A program made the translations under genes and the position numbers. From Arthrobacter sp. zg-Y820 (lineage in GTDB: Bacteria; Actinomycetota; Actinomycetes; Actinomycetales; Micrococcaceae): 59,609 bases of DNA. Under the pieces are notes generated by a model that was given only the letters and a program-made list of their open reading frames with translations, was not told where the DNA came from and ran no database searches. Shown piece after piece: positions 8,079-16,726 of this stretch (positions are counted from its first letter, which is position 1; each line of letters begins with the position of its first letter). The stretch spans positions 1 through 59,609 of the forward strand of contig NZ_CP126248.1 in assembly GCF_030142155.1 (NCBI RefSeq), written 5' to 3'.

Positions 8079-9660
8079 CGACCGTATCGATACAGCGTCG
8101 TCTATGGGCCGGGGCAGCAGCTCCCCTGTTGCGATCACGCGAAGAGCTACCCACCGGAATCGCGTAATCGACTGGCCTAGTCGTTTGACCGACATGTACG
8201 TATCACTTCTCACTATGATGCTCGTTGGGCTCGTCTCGTACTCTGCTATCACAAGCATTCGTGAGAAAGTCACTTCTCAAGAGACAATCGTTCGCGCTGT
8301 GACGAATCCTGGGTATAGCACGCTAAGTCTGAGCGAAGGGGTAGCATGTTTCTACTTCGTGGCGGTATGTGCATTTCTAATGCTGCTTGCAAGGACAGGC
8401 CCGATAGGTGTTAACGGTCCTGCAGGGTTTTGGTGGCTGAATCTTCCACTCCGCCGCTCCGCGATGTTGGCGAAACCAGCAGTTAGATCGCTCTTTATAG
8501 TGGTGGTCTTGTTCGAAGCGATGTACCTCCCCGTCATACTTCTATCGCCAAAGACGCTGACAGCCGAAACTTTGCTATTGACGATAACTTGCACTGCATT
8601 GCTGGCAGTCGCAATCGCAATGCTTGCCTTGCTAGCGCAGGTAACGGCAAGGAAAGATCTCCTCGATCGCATCTGTATCGGCGCGATCCTCGCAGCCAGT
8701 ATCGTTATCTATCTAATTGCCGTATTGAACTCAAAAGGCGGCGTTATACATCTACAGACCATGTTCTTGGCTGCTCCGTCAAACTGGCCAATACTCGTTC
8801 TCGGCGGGGCTCGATGGCCCGTATACGTAAGCGTAGCGGTAGTTGCTCTTGCTTCTCCTTTGCTGTTTATGTTCGACCGGATCCGCCGCGCTGAACTCCT
8901 CTCCAGTGGATCGCGTGCCGCTCACTTGGGCGCCTCACTCTATATCTTCGATATCAGACAACTGTCTTATGCCTTTGCCAGTAGTTCAGTAACGCGCCGT
9001 GGATTAGAAGTCGCCCGTATTTCTGGGGTGCGTCGATCATTTGTTGCTGCGCACCTACAATACTTCCTACGATTAAGAGGTAAAACTTCGACAATAGTAA
9101 TGCTTGCGGTGATTCCGAGTGTGCTTCCTATTGTGTCGGGAATCAATAATCCCTTAGTTGTTGGCGGTGCCTTTGCTATGAGCGCAGCGGCAGTTGCTCT
9201 TTTGGCTAGTTATCCGATGCAGATCATGACCGAAGTTCCAGGCCTCGGACGTCAAATGCCGTTTTCCGTAGCGACCCTCCGCCGGTTAGCTGGCTGCGCG
9301 GCCGGTGTAATATTATTCTTGTGGGCTTCCTTAGTCTGCACCATAGTGTTGACACTAGGAGTAGTTACTTATGCCATCCCCATGCTGTTATTGGCGATTC
9401 CGGGACTAATCGGATGCTCCTTAACCGCAGCCCACAGTCCGAATGACGACCAACAGGGAATCACATTGGGAATGCTGGGTGCCGCGATCCTAGCTATTGT
9501 TTGCATGGTACCTTTAGTTTTGACGATCATCGTCGGCGTTATATCGCCTATATTATTACTTCTCCAGGTAGCGGCTACTGCTGGAGCGCTTTGGTGGGGG
9601 TTGAGAGTACCGCCGCGTAGACTCAGCCCTATGGATATCGATTCGTTTGAGAAAGCTTAG
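8068..9660 (+). CDS. Multi-pass ABC transporter permease
   Basis: 530-residue membrane protein with roughly twelve hydrophobic segments, from about residue 45 (TDMYVSLLTMMLVGLVSYSA) through the C-terminal LLLQVAATAGALWWGL. I could not assign it to a named permease family; it looks like an ABC-2-like exporter partner of the ATPase just upstream. The TTG at 8068 overlaps the ATPase end and gives translational coupling; an ATG at 8104 is an alternative start with no better ribosome site. Function, export or immunity for the lanthipeptide, is inferred from the operon. Confidence 0.72.
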   Translation: MLRSDRIDTASSMGRGSSSPVAITRRATHRNRVIDWPSRLTDMYVSLLTMMLVGLVSYSAITSIREKVTSQETIVRAVTNPGYSTLSLSEGVACFYFVAVCAFLMLLARTGPIGVNGPAGFWWLNLPLRRSAMLAKPAVRSLFIVVVLFEAMYLPVILLSPKTLTAETLLLTITCTALLAVAIAMLALLAQVTARKDLLDRICIGAILAASIVIYLIAVLNSKGGVIHLQTMFLAAPSNWPILVLGGARWPVYVSVAVVALASPLLFMFDRIRRAELLSSGSRAAHLGASLYIFDIRQLSYAFASSSVTRRGLEVARISGVRRSFVAAHLQYFLRLRGKTSTIVMLAVIPSVLPIVSGINNPLVVGGAFAMSAAAVALLASYPMQIMTEVPGLGRQMPFSVATLRRLAGCAAGVILFLWASLVCTIVLTLGVVTYAIPMLLLAIPGLIGCSLTAAHSPNDDQQGITLGMLGAAILAIVCMVPLVLTIIVGVISPILLLLQVAATAGALWWGLRVPPRRLSPMDIDSFEKA

Positions 9661-9673
9661 AAGGGGATAGATT

Positions 9674-10420
9674 ATGGACGAGAACGTTGGTTATAGCGAG
9701 AAGCTCACGAATTACTACGATGCCATGTATCCAATTGACTTCGACACTTCAGCGACAATTGATTTTCTTGAAACTTTGGTGCCGCCAAGGTCTAGGTTTC
9801 TTGAGTTGGGCGTGGGAAATGGAAGAATTGCGCTTCCATTGGCCGACCGTGGACATGATGTCCTAGGTGTTGATAGTTCCGAAAACATGCTACAAGCTTT
9901 ACGGGAAAGAGATGCTAATCGGTCCGTCCGTACGGTCCGTGGCGACTTTATTGAGTTTAACTCGGGCGAGAAGTTCGATGTGATAACTGTCGTGTTGAAT
10001 ACGTTCTTTGCTGCACTGACTAAGGAACGCCAGATCGAGGCATTAGCGAACGTGAAGGCGCAGTTGGAAGTCGGTGGGAAATTTGTATTGGAAGCCTTTG
10101 AGCCCACCCAGTTCCACGCCCAAACCGGTGTTTACCACGCCAGTAGGGTACTCAAGCAAGGCGCGATTATGATCGATGCGATTTCGGTCGATAGAGCTAA
10201 CCAAATACTTGTTGGGGAGCACACAATTTTGGACAATGGTCCGGTCGAAACAACAACACACGTAATTCGGTATGCCTTTCCTTTGGAGTTAGATCTTCTT
10301 GCTGAAATAGCTGGACTGCGGCTCGTGGAGAGATTTGGTGGATGGGACAATGAACCCTATACCCATACAAGTCCCCGCCATATATCGGTATATGCTGCTG
10401 CCGATGCTCCTAACTCATAG
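9674..10420 (+). CDS. SAM-dependent methyltransferase, candidate peptide N-methyltransferase
   Basis: 248-residue class I methyltransferase: motif I FLELGVGNGRIALPLADRG (about residues 40-58), acidic motif II VLGVDSSENML, and a post-motif GDFIEF. The ATG is preceded by AAGGGG at 9661-9666. It sits 13 bases after the permease in the same operon. Lexapeptide (LxmM), cypemycin (CypM) and thioamitide clusters carry methyltransferases that dimethylate the N-terminal residue, so this enzyme may modify the newly freed N-terminus of the core. The substrate is inferred, not shown by the sequence. Confidence 0.75.
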   Translation: MDENVGYSEKLTNYYDAMYPIDFDTSATIDFLETLVPPRSRFLELGVGNGRIALPLADRGHDVLGVDSSENMLQALRERDANRSVRTVRGDFIEFNSGEKFDVITVVLNTFFAALTKERQIEALANVKAQLEVGGKFVLEAFEPTQFHAQTGVYHASRVLKQGAIMIDAISVDRANQILVGEHTILDNGPVETTTHVIRYAFPLELDLLAEIAGLRLVERFGGWDNEPYTHTSPRHISVYAAADAPNS

Positions 10421-10590
10421 GGGGACTTAGTTTTTAGGATGCGTCGAACCTCGGTTCCACTTTTACACCAGGGCCAAGTTTTGAATCCGCAACCTTATGC
10501 CTTCTGAAATTGCGCTGAAGGCAACCTGACATAAGGTAGGTTATCGGCGGGGTGCAGAACGCAAGGTGCAAGACGACTAACAGGCCACTG

Positions 10591-11140
10591 CTACTTCAGA
10601 ACTCGAGAACTCTCCGCCGCGAGGTTCTCACTCCCGCAGGACGCACACGTCATGAACACACGCAAAACATCGGTCTGTCCGGCGCCGCTGCGTGCACCCA
10701 TACCGAGAAGTGAGATCACCCCACCATAGCGTGTCGGATTAAGGGCATCTCCTATAGTCGCCGTGATGCCTACAGCGTCGATGGTCGTGTCTGCAAGCCC
10801 CGAATTCACGCCGAACGTGTTCCGCGAGGGGCGCTGGCCTTAGCGGGTCAAGTGCATGTGCCCCGAGACGTTCGCATTAAGCGCGATGTGCAGGGTTAGG
10901 CTCGGACACCAATACGCCTTCTGCTCCCTCTTGGAACGCCGCCAGGATGACGGATTGTCCGATCGGTCCACCACCGATGACGAGGAGATTACTTCCATGC
11001 TCCGCGCGGGCTCGCCGTACAGCATGAAAGCGACTGTGAGCGGTTCGACGAGTGCTCCATAAACGATCGGAGTGGATCCGGCCAGTGGCACAATACTCCG
11101 GGCGGGAATGACCTGTTCAGCGAAAGCGGAAATAATGTCA
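10591..11140 (-). pseudogene. Zinc-type alcohol/polyol dehydrogenase remnant
   Basis: Minus-strand fragments in more than one frame line up with a medium-chain dehydrogenase. First come FAEQVIPARSIVPLAGS and GALVEPLTVAF (11091-11000). Then, in another frame, comes the nucleotide-binding segment GSNLLVIGGGPIGQSVILA (about 10950-11000), running into a stop near 10870. Last is YGGVISLLGMG near 10700. Frameshifts and stops show it is dead. It separates the RiPP island from the catabolic island. Confidence 0.65.
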
Positions 11141-11298
11141 GCATTAACCCCAATTATTCTCGGCGGCTGCAGCGCTGCTGATTACCTGCGGCACATGCTT
11201 CACCGGGTGAGCGGGTCAGAGCGGAGAAGGCCCAGAGGTAGCCGGCCACGGCGAGCCTGTTGTTCTTCACCCGAAGAGTCGACAAAACATTTGTTCCA

Positions 11299-11706
11299 TC
11301 AGGCACAACGTCGGTAGTGCGATGGCCTACCGGCAGCTGCGCTTGCGGCGAAGTTCCTCGTGATGGTGGTGGGATGAGTGATCGCTGTCCCGACGACCAC
11401 GGCGAAAGCTCCCAACTCCAGGCACCGCCGGAAATCCTCAGGGGTCCGGATTCGGCCTTCGGCAATGACAGGAACGGGGCTTTCCTGAACAAGTTCCTCA
11501 ACTAGGTCAAAGTCCGAGCCCATCCTCGGGCGAGCATTCGTGTAAAGCGTGGTGCCTACGCAGTTAGGCCCTGCGCCGAAGCCGGCCATTGCATCAGTTA
11601 GGGACCCGCAGTCGGCCATGACTAGCTTGCCCTGGACAGCCTCGACATTGTCCTGCAGGCTGCTGCCATCGCTAGGAGTTGCGCGCAACGGTCGCCTTGA
11701 CGCCAT
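11299..11706 (-). pseudogene. NanE (ManNAc-6-P epimerase) C-terminal fragment
   Basis: The reading holds GKLVMADCGSLTDAMAGF, then VPVIAEGRIRTPEDFRRCLE and LGAFAVVVGTAITHPTTIT, all typical of the C-terminal half of N-acylglucosamine-6-phosphate 2-epimerase. The N-terminal half is absent: the frame runs directly into the 3' end of the threonine-synthase-like gene (overlap 11672-11706), so a deletion or insertion joined the two. It is probably not expressed as an active epimerase. Confidence 0.7.
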
Positions 11707-12826
11707 GGCCGGTCATCATCGACACCACGGTAGAACCGGGGGGAAGATCAACGACTGCCAGAGCGGCGACCGCTGTTGCGGCAGCCGGTTCCACCCAGAT
11801 GCCCCTGCTAAGCAAGGCCTGCGTCGCGGCGTCAATCTGGTCCTCACTGACAGCGACGACCGTGCCATGCGTCTCCCTCACCGCTTCCAGCGTCAGCAGA
11901 CCCTGGTCTTCGTACCCGCGCAATGGGTCGGCGATAGCGGTTGCGGAGGTCCGTTCGGGGTAAAGCGGTTCCGCAAGGCTCCGCTCCCAAGCGGCGTCGG
12001 TACGGCCTTCGTCCCACGCCCGAGCGAGTGGCGCGCAGCGGTCTGCCTGTACCCCGACCATCCGAGGGACCACCCCGGAACCGGTAACGTCACTGACATC
12101 CCGAAACCCGGCGGCGATCGCCCGCAGGAACGAGCCTGCTCCGATCGGCACAATCACTGCATCAGGAACCCGGCCCAGGCTCTCCACCAGTTCAAGAGCC
12201 ACCGAACGGTATCCCTCCCCCAGTACCGGGTTGCGGTATGTAGTAGACACGTTCATCATCGTCTCGGACTCGGCCGCCATGGCGGCTGCATAGGCAGTGC
12301 TGTAGTCCCCATCCACTTCGCTCACCTTGGCGCCGTAAGCTCGGCAGGCCGCCAGTTTGTTGGCTGCGTTGGAGGCGGTTCCGACGATCACGGTGCAGGA
12401 AAGCCCAGCCGCCGCAGCATAGGCGGATGCGGAGACGGCAGCGTTGCCGGTCGATGCGACGACCAGGCTAGTGCAGCCACGGTCAACGGCTATCGAGACC
12501 GCCAGGGCCATGCCGCGGTCCTTGAAGGACAGCGTGGGGTTCGCGCCCTCCAGCTTGGCGTACAGGCGAAAATCGCGGCCGGCGGGTTGCAGGCCAGAGA
12601 TATCGATCAGAGGAGTCTGGCCTTCGCCGATACTCACCTGATTGGACGCCGAGGGCAGCAGCTGCGGGTAGCGCCACACGCCCGCTGTTCCCTTGGCTGG
12701 GGTGAGGTCGGCCACCGGTCCGGCATCTACCACCAGCACTCCGGCGCATCGGGCGCAGTCGTATCGCCCAAGGTCGTTCTCGGCGTCACATCTGACGCAT
12801 CGCAGTGCGTAGGAACGGCCGGTCAT
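11672..12826 (-). CDS. Threonine-synthase-like PLP lyase
   Basis: 384 residues, PLP fold type II. An N-terminal zinc-ribbon-like stretch (Cys10, Cys13, Cys24, Cys27) is followed by TPLIDISGL, the PLP-lysine motif LSFKDRGM (Lys102), ASTGNAAVSASAYAA (about 123-137, phosphate loop), and a Gly-rich IVPIGAGSFLRA. The family covers threonine synthase and related beta/gamma eliminases. Its place next to KDPG aldolase and a sugar-acid operon suggests deamination of an amino-sugar-acid or hydroxy-amino acid rather than threonine synthesis; that is inference. It overlaps the upstream aldolase by 4 bp. The 3' end abuts the nanE fragment and could be slightly altered. Confidence 0.78.
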   Translation of the reverse strand: MTGRSYALRCVRCDAENDLGRYDCARCAGVLVVDAGPVADLTPAKGTAGVWRYPQLLPSASNQVSIGEGQTPLIDISGLQPAGRDFRLYAKLEGANPTLSFKDRGMALAVSIAVDRGCTSLVVASTGNAAVSASAYAAAAGLSCTVIVGTASNAANKLAACRAYGAKVSEVDGDYSTAYAAAMAAESETMMNVSTTYRNPVLGEGYRSVALELVESLGRVPDAVIVPIGAGSFLRAIAAGFRDVSDVTGSGVVPRMVGVQADRCAPLARAWDEGRTDAAWERSLAEPLYPERTSATAIADPLRGYEDQGLLTLEAVRETHGTVVAVSEDQIDAATQALLSRGIWVEPAAATAVAALAVVDLPPGSTVVSMMTGHGVKATVARNS

Positions 12827-13491
12827 GGTGCACCTTCTTCCCTGGCGCGGCTTGCGGCAACAGCGTCAGCAGCTTTGGTGCGCACGGCGGCCCAATCGCG
12901 GGCGGCGATGTCGGCGGGGGTGGCGAGCGAGCCCAGTCCCACGGCGGCAGCCCCGCCGGTTAACCAGCCCGAGATGTCGATCGTCCGCACACCGCCACTG
13001 GGCACAACTTGAAGATCAGGAAGCGGCGCGAGGAGCTGGCGCAGGTATCCGGTTCCGGCATGCGCTGCAGGGAAGAGCTTGACAGCTGTTGCCCCAGCCG
13101 CGGCCGCGGCCATGGCCTCGGAGGGGGTGTATACACCCGGCAAGAAGGGTATCCCACTATCCGCCATGGCACGAGTGAGGCTGTCGGTAGCCCCGGGGGA
13201 AACAAGGAACTGTGCTCCCGCTCGTGCGGAACCCTCAATCTGCGCCTCGGAAACGACAGTGCCGGAGCCGATGACGGCTCCGGTTTGGTCCCGAACCAGT
13301 TCGCTGATGACCGCTTCGGCATCGGGAACGGTGAATGTCACTTCGATTAGCGAGACCCCGGACTGGATTAAGACTCGGGCCGCATCGAGAACGAGACGGG
13401 GATCTTCTCCCCGCAGGACCGCAATGAGCTTATGTTCTTGCAGCGTGTCAATGAAGTCCACACCCGTCCTTCCGTCGGTGCCGATTTTCAT
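12823..13491 (-). CDS. eda: 2-keto-3-deoxy-6-phosphogluconate aldolase
   Basis: About 222 residues (ATG at 13491; an in-frame TTG at 13500 is possible). It is a class I KDPG/KHG aldolase: IEVTF with catalytic Glu, GSGTV, FLVSPGAT, PGVYTPSEAMAAAAAGA and the Schiff-base motif AVKLFPA. It cleaves KDPG to pyruvate and glyceraldehyde-3-phosphate. A KDG kinase gene about 3 kb away supplies the matching upstream step, so the pair forms a lower Entner-Doudoroff-type branch for the local sugar-acid route. It shares a 4-bp overlap with the PLP-lyase gene. Upstream is a divergent intergenic region with a TTCTAGAA palindrome (13529-13536). Confidence 0.88.
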   Translation of the reverse strand: MKIGTDGRTGVDFIDTLQEHKLIAVLRGEDPRLVLDAARVLIQSGVSLIEVTFTVPDAEAVISELVRDQTGAVIGSGTVVSEAQIEGSARAGAQFLVSPGATDSLTRAMADSGIPFLPGVYTPSEAMAAAAAGATAVKLFPAAHAGTGYLRQLLAPLPDLQVVPSGGVRTIDISGWLTGGAAAVGLGSLATPADIAARDWAAVRTKAADAVAASRAREEGAP

Positions 13492-13500
13492 GCGGATCAA

Positions 13501-13623
13501 ATGGCACTTCTGACATTATGGGATACAGTTCTAGAAACTACACTGGCACTCTAGGTGAAGCAATAATGCGCCCAGTAAAGGTGCACCATGGCCGCGTCGC
13601 AATCGTGCCCGAAGGAGATACGC
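13501..13623. promoter_or_regulatory. Divergent promoter region, eda versus M20 gene
   Basis: 123 bases between two divergent operons. It holds the palindrome TTCTAGAA (13529-13536) within AGTTCTAGAAACT, a candidate operator for the GntR/UTRA regulator encoded two genes downstream. The M20 gene has a strong ribosome site AAGGAG (13612-13617). No clear -35/-10 pair was identified. Confidence 0.3.
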
Positions 13624-14802
13624 ATGGATGTCCTCGAACTCACCCGCCAGCTTGTTGCGATTGACTCGCAGAATCCCGGCCCCGGTGAGCGGGAAATCGC
13701 CGCCGCTGTGTCGGCCTGGTTCGACGAGCGAGACATCACCAACGAGATTGTCGAGTTCGTCAACGGGCGCCCGAACGTGATTGCCACGGTGGACCACGGC
13801 GGCGCCGGCCATCTCGGCCTCACCGGCCATCTTGACACCAAGCCGATCGGCGACGCACGGTCGGTCTGGCGGACAGACCCGTTGGACCTGACGGTGGAAG
13901 GCGACACTGCTTTCGGTCTTGGCACCACCGATATGAAGGGTGCCGTGGCCGCGATGATGATCGCGCTGGAACGATTCGCTAAACGGAACGATCTGCCTGG
14001 CAAGGTATCTCTCATCCTCACCGCCGATGAAGAACAAGGTTCGGATGCCGGCGCCCAATCTCTCGTCCGGTCGGAGCTGATGCCGGACGTGGACGCCTTG
14101 CTGATCGGCGAACCGAGCGGCATCGATGAGCCTTGGGAGGCCATCTACCTGGTCTCTCGCGGCATCTGCTGTTTCGATATTGCTATCGACACCACACAGG
14201 GCCATAGCGGGCTCTCTCCTCGACTCGGGCGCAATGCCACCCTCGTCGCCGCGGATGTCCTGCTCGCCCTGGAGTCGTTCGCTCCCCCGATCGCCCAGCC
14301 AGGCCTGGTACCAACCGCCCCAACAGTGAACCCGGGAATGATGATCGAGGGCGGGGTCTGTTTCGGCGTCTGGCCAGGGCACTGCGTCGTGAGCGCAGAA
14401 ATCCGCACCGTCCCTGGGATGGAACGCGACCAGGTGCGGGAGGCGATTGAAGATCTCGTGCAGCAGACCGTTGAGGGCCAGGGAACCGCCGTCGTCCGCT
14501 ACCACGAAGGATCCATGGGTTGGATGCCGGCCACCGAGATTGATCCGGCACATCCGATCGTGGATGCGGCACAGCAAGCTGCCGCCTCGGTGCTCGGTCG
14601 GCCGCTGCCGATCGCTGCATACCCCGGCGGTACCGATGCTGCCTACTTCATGGGCGAAGCCGGCATCCCGACGGTCGTCAGCCTCGGCCCGGGCTGGCTC
14701 AGCGTCGCCCATGGGGCTAATGAGAAGGTGGGCGTTGCTCAGCTCTATCAAGCCACCGACCTGTACGAGCAGCTCATGAGCGAATACTTCAAGCGGTCAT
14801 AG
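13624..14802 (+). CDS. M20-family metallopeptidase/deacylase (ArgE/DapE type)
   Basis: 392 residues from ATG 13624, chosen for AAGGAG 7 bases upstream; the frame is open further 5' but has no such site. Zinc-site motifs are in order: GLTGHLDTKP (HxD), GLGTTDMKGAVAAM (metal-bridging Asp), TADEEQGSDAGA (catalytic EE), and a dimerisation domain in the middle, ending with YPGGTDAAYF. Members hydrolyse N-acyl or peptide bonds of small molecules such as acetylornithine or succinyl-diaminopimelate. In this operon with a GntR/UTRA regulator, RidA and an MBL hydrolase it probably deacylates an amino compound, the identity of which is not visible. Confidence 0.85.
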   Translation: MDVLELTRQLVAIDSQNPGPGEREIAAAVSAWFDERDITNEIVEFVNGRPNVIATVDHGGAGHLGLTGHLDTKPIGDARSVWRTDPLDLTVEGDTAFGLGTTDMKGAVAAMMIALERFAKRNDLPGKVSLILTADEEQGSDAGAQSLVRSELMPDVDALLIGEPSGIDEPWEAIYLVSRGICCFDIAIDTTQGHSGLSPRLGRNATLVAADVLLALESFAPPIAQPGLVPTAPTVNPGMMIEGGVCFGVWPGHCVVSAEIRTVPGMERDQVREAIEDLVQQTVEGQGTAVVRYHEGSMGWMPATEIDPAHPIVDAAQQAAASVLGRPLPIAAYPGGTDAAYFMGEAGIPTVVSLGPGWLSVAHGANEKVGVAQLYQATDLYEQLMSEYFKRS

Positions 14803-14811
14803 GCTGATGAA

Positions 14812-15513
14812 ATGAAGCAAACGAAGTATCGCGTGATCGCAGATCAGCTGCGAGAGATGTGTGCTGGTCTCGATGAAGGGACCCGGCTGCCCTCAGAGAA
14901 GAAACTGGCGACCCGCTACGGCGTCAGCCCAACGACGGTACGGCAGGCGCTCGGAGTGCTGGAGGACGACTCGTTCATTACCCGCATCTTCGGCAAAGGA
15001 ACCTTCGTCGACGGACAAAAGCGCGTGATCGGAAAAGGCGACACAATCGCGTCATTCTCCGAGGACATGCGCGTCCGAGGCCTCACCCCCTCCACCCGGC
15101 TGCTCGGGGTCGAAATCAGGAAGGCGCCGGACGCCGTGGCAACCGACCTGAGGCTAGGGCAGAAACAAAAGACAGTTGTCATTGAACGACTTCGCATGGC
15201 CGACGGCGAACCGATGTGCTTGGAAACGGCTCACCTTCCCGAACGTTTCAGCTGGACGACCGCCAGCGATCTCGACGGGTCGCTGCACGAGCTGCTGGAG
15301 TCGGCCGGAGTGCAGATCAGTTCCGGCAAGCGCACGATCCGGGCGGTGGCGCTGTCGGACAGGCAAGGAACCCTGCTGAGGATGCCGACGGGGGCCCCAG
15401 CTCTGCATATTGTGCAGGTGTTCGCGGACGAACACGGCACCCCGGTTCAACGCGCCGATGCCGTCTACCGTGCAGACCGATACGAGGTCTATACGCACAT
15501 CCGACGTCCTTGA
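14812..15513 (+). CDS. GntR/UTRA (HutC-type) transcriptional regulator
   Basis: 233 residues. The winged HTH occupies about residues 3-70 (KYRVIADQLREM, then LPSEKKLATRYGVSPTTVRQAL and FGKGTFV), and the UTRA ligand-binding domain spans 80-230 (VVIERLRMADGEPMCLET, ending DAVYRADRYEVY). HutC-type regulators respond to sugar phosphates, amino acids or their catabolites. It is 9 bases after the M20 gene and 32 bases before ridA in one plus-strand unit, and likely controls that unit and perhaps the divergent eda genes. Confidence 0.88.
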   Translation: MKQTKYRVIADQLREMCAGLDEGTRLPSEKKLATRYGVSPTTVRQALGVLEDDSFITRIFGKGTFVDGQKRVIGKGDTIASFSEDMRVRGLTPSTRLLGVEIRKAPDAVATDLRLGQKQKTVVIERLRMADGEPMCLETAHLPERFSWTTASDLDGSLHELLESAGVQISSGKRTIRAVALSDRQGTLLRMPTGAPALHIVQVFADEHGTPVQRADAVYRADRYEVYTHIRRP

Positions 15514-15545
15514 CCCAAAAACCCAAACCATAGATAAGGAAGAAA

Positions 15546-15929
15546 ATGAGCAAGAAAGCAATTCTCAGTGAACAACTTCCCAACCCGGCAGGTCCCTACA
15601 GCCATGTAGTGGAACTCAACGGCATGGTTTTCACCGCCGGCTTTGGACCACAGGATCCGGAAACCGGCGAGGTGCCTGAAGGTATCACCGCCCAGACGGA
15701 GCAGGTGATCAATAACGTCGAGACGGCCCTCGCCCAAGTAGGGCTGAGCCTCGCCGACGTGGTGAAAACAACCGTGCACCTGCAGCACCTGCAGCAGGAT
15801 TTCCCCGCCTATAACGACGTCTACGCGCGCCGCTTTCCGGCGCCCTATCCCGTGCGCACCACCGTGGGCAGCCAACTGGCGAACATCCTCGTGGAGATCG
15901 ACGCGATAGCGATCCGGCCAGCGGACTGA
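15546..15929 (+). CDS. RidA/YjgF-family protein
   Basis: 127 residues, the usual RidA length. It begins KKAILSEQLPNPAGPYSHVV and has the family signature VRTTVGSQLANILVEIDAIA with the conserved Arg. RidA proteins hydrolyse reactive enamine/imine intermediates made by PLP enzymes. A threonine-synthase-like PLP lyase and an aminotransferase-fold enzyme lie in the same island, so clearing their 2-aminoacrylate-type products fits. Ribosome site AAGGAAG precedes ATG 15546. The next gene begins 3 bases after its stop. Confidence 0.88.
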   Translation: MSKKAILSEQLPNPAGPYSHVVELNGMVFTAGFGPQDPETGEVPEGITAQTEQVINNVETALAQVGLSLADVVKTTVHLQHLQQDFPAYNDVYARRFPAPYPVRTTVGSQLANILVEIDAIAIRPAD

Positions 15930-15931
15930 TC

Positions 15932-16681
15932 ATGGCCGCCCTTCAACTTAGCAAATATGTCTGGCTGGTGGGCGGAAGCACTGCAGGGCCGACCTTCACC
16001 AGCCAATACGACTGCAATCAGTATCTGCTGTGGGACGGCTCCCGCGGTGTTCTCGTTGATGCGGGTTCGGGCCTCGCCGCTGCCCAGTGGCTGCATAACG
16101 TTGCCGACGTCGTGGACCCCGCCCAACTGGACGGTGTACTTATCACCCATTACCACGGTGATCACGCCGGTGGCGTCAGCGCCGCCCAGAAAGCGGGGCT
16201 GCGAGTATGGGGAAGCTCAGTCTGCTCCCTGGCTCTAGCCGCCGGCGACGAGGAGCGTACACAAGTGCGCCGCGCCCGCGACGTTGGCGTCTACCCGCCG
16301 CACTTTACATTGCCGCCCGCTGCCGGTGTCCAAACGCTGGCTAACGGCTCACTTACAGTAGGAACTCTCGTACTCGAGGTCTACGACACACCTGGACACT
16401 GCGACGGTCACCTGGTGTTCGGGGTCAAGGAAAACGACGGCGTAAGCCTCTTCACCGGTGACGTGTTATTCGCCGGAGGACGAATCAGTATGCAGGCGAT
16501 TCCGGACTGCCGGCTGGACCTCTATGGGCAGAGCATTGCCCGACTGGCAGACGTCCCGGTGATTGCACTCTATCCCGGCCATAGTGACGCGGACCTGTCC
16601 CCCGACTCGGCACGGCGGGCCGTCATCAGTGCTGCGGAGTCCTTCGCCCGGTTGGTTCCGCCGCTCAACTTTTTGTCCTGA
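15932..16681 (+). CDS. MBL-fold metallo-hydrolase
   Basis: 249 residues of the metallo-beta-lactamase superfamily (glyoxalase II-like). The zinc motif ITHYHGDHAGG (about residues 70-80) is complete, with DTPGHCDGHLVF (third metal-site His), LFTGDVLFAGG (bridging Asp) and a late YPGHSD. Glyoxalase II-like members hydrolyse thioesters or lactones. In this operon a lactone from sugar-acid oxidation by the Gfo/Idh dehydrogenases is a plausible substrate, but this is inference. It is last in the plus-strand unit and converges on the kinase gene. Confidence 0.85.
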   Translation: MAALQLSKYVWLVGGSTAGPTFTSQYDCNQYLLWDGSRGVLVDAGSGLAAAQWLHNVADVVDPAQLDGVLITHYHGDHAGGVSAAQKAGLRVWGSSVCSLALAAGDEERTQVRRARDVGVYPPHFTLPPAAGVQTLANGSLTVGTLVLEVYDTPGHCDGHLVFGVKENDGVSLFTGDVLFAGGRISMQAIPDCRLDLYGQSIARLADVPVIALYPGHSDADLSPDSARRAVISAAESFARLVPPLNFLS

Positions 16682-16726
16682 ACCACGCTCGGTCTCCTCT
16701 CGTGCCGCGGCTCCTCTCCGGCTCTG

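Noticed and set aside
11549..13012. 487-residue plus-strand ORF opposite the PLP-lyase and aldolase
   Set aside because: Shadow of two genes with clear motifs; composition is His/Gly/Arg-rich and unlike a real protein.
13531..14751. 406-residue minus-strand ORF opposite the M20 gene
   Set aside because: High-GC antisense shadow: the plus-strand M20 protein has complete catalytic motifs and a ribosome site; the antisense reading has none.
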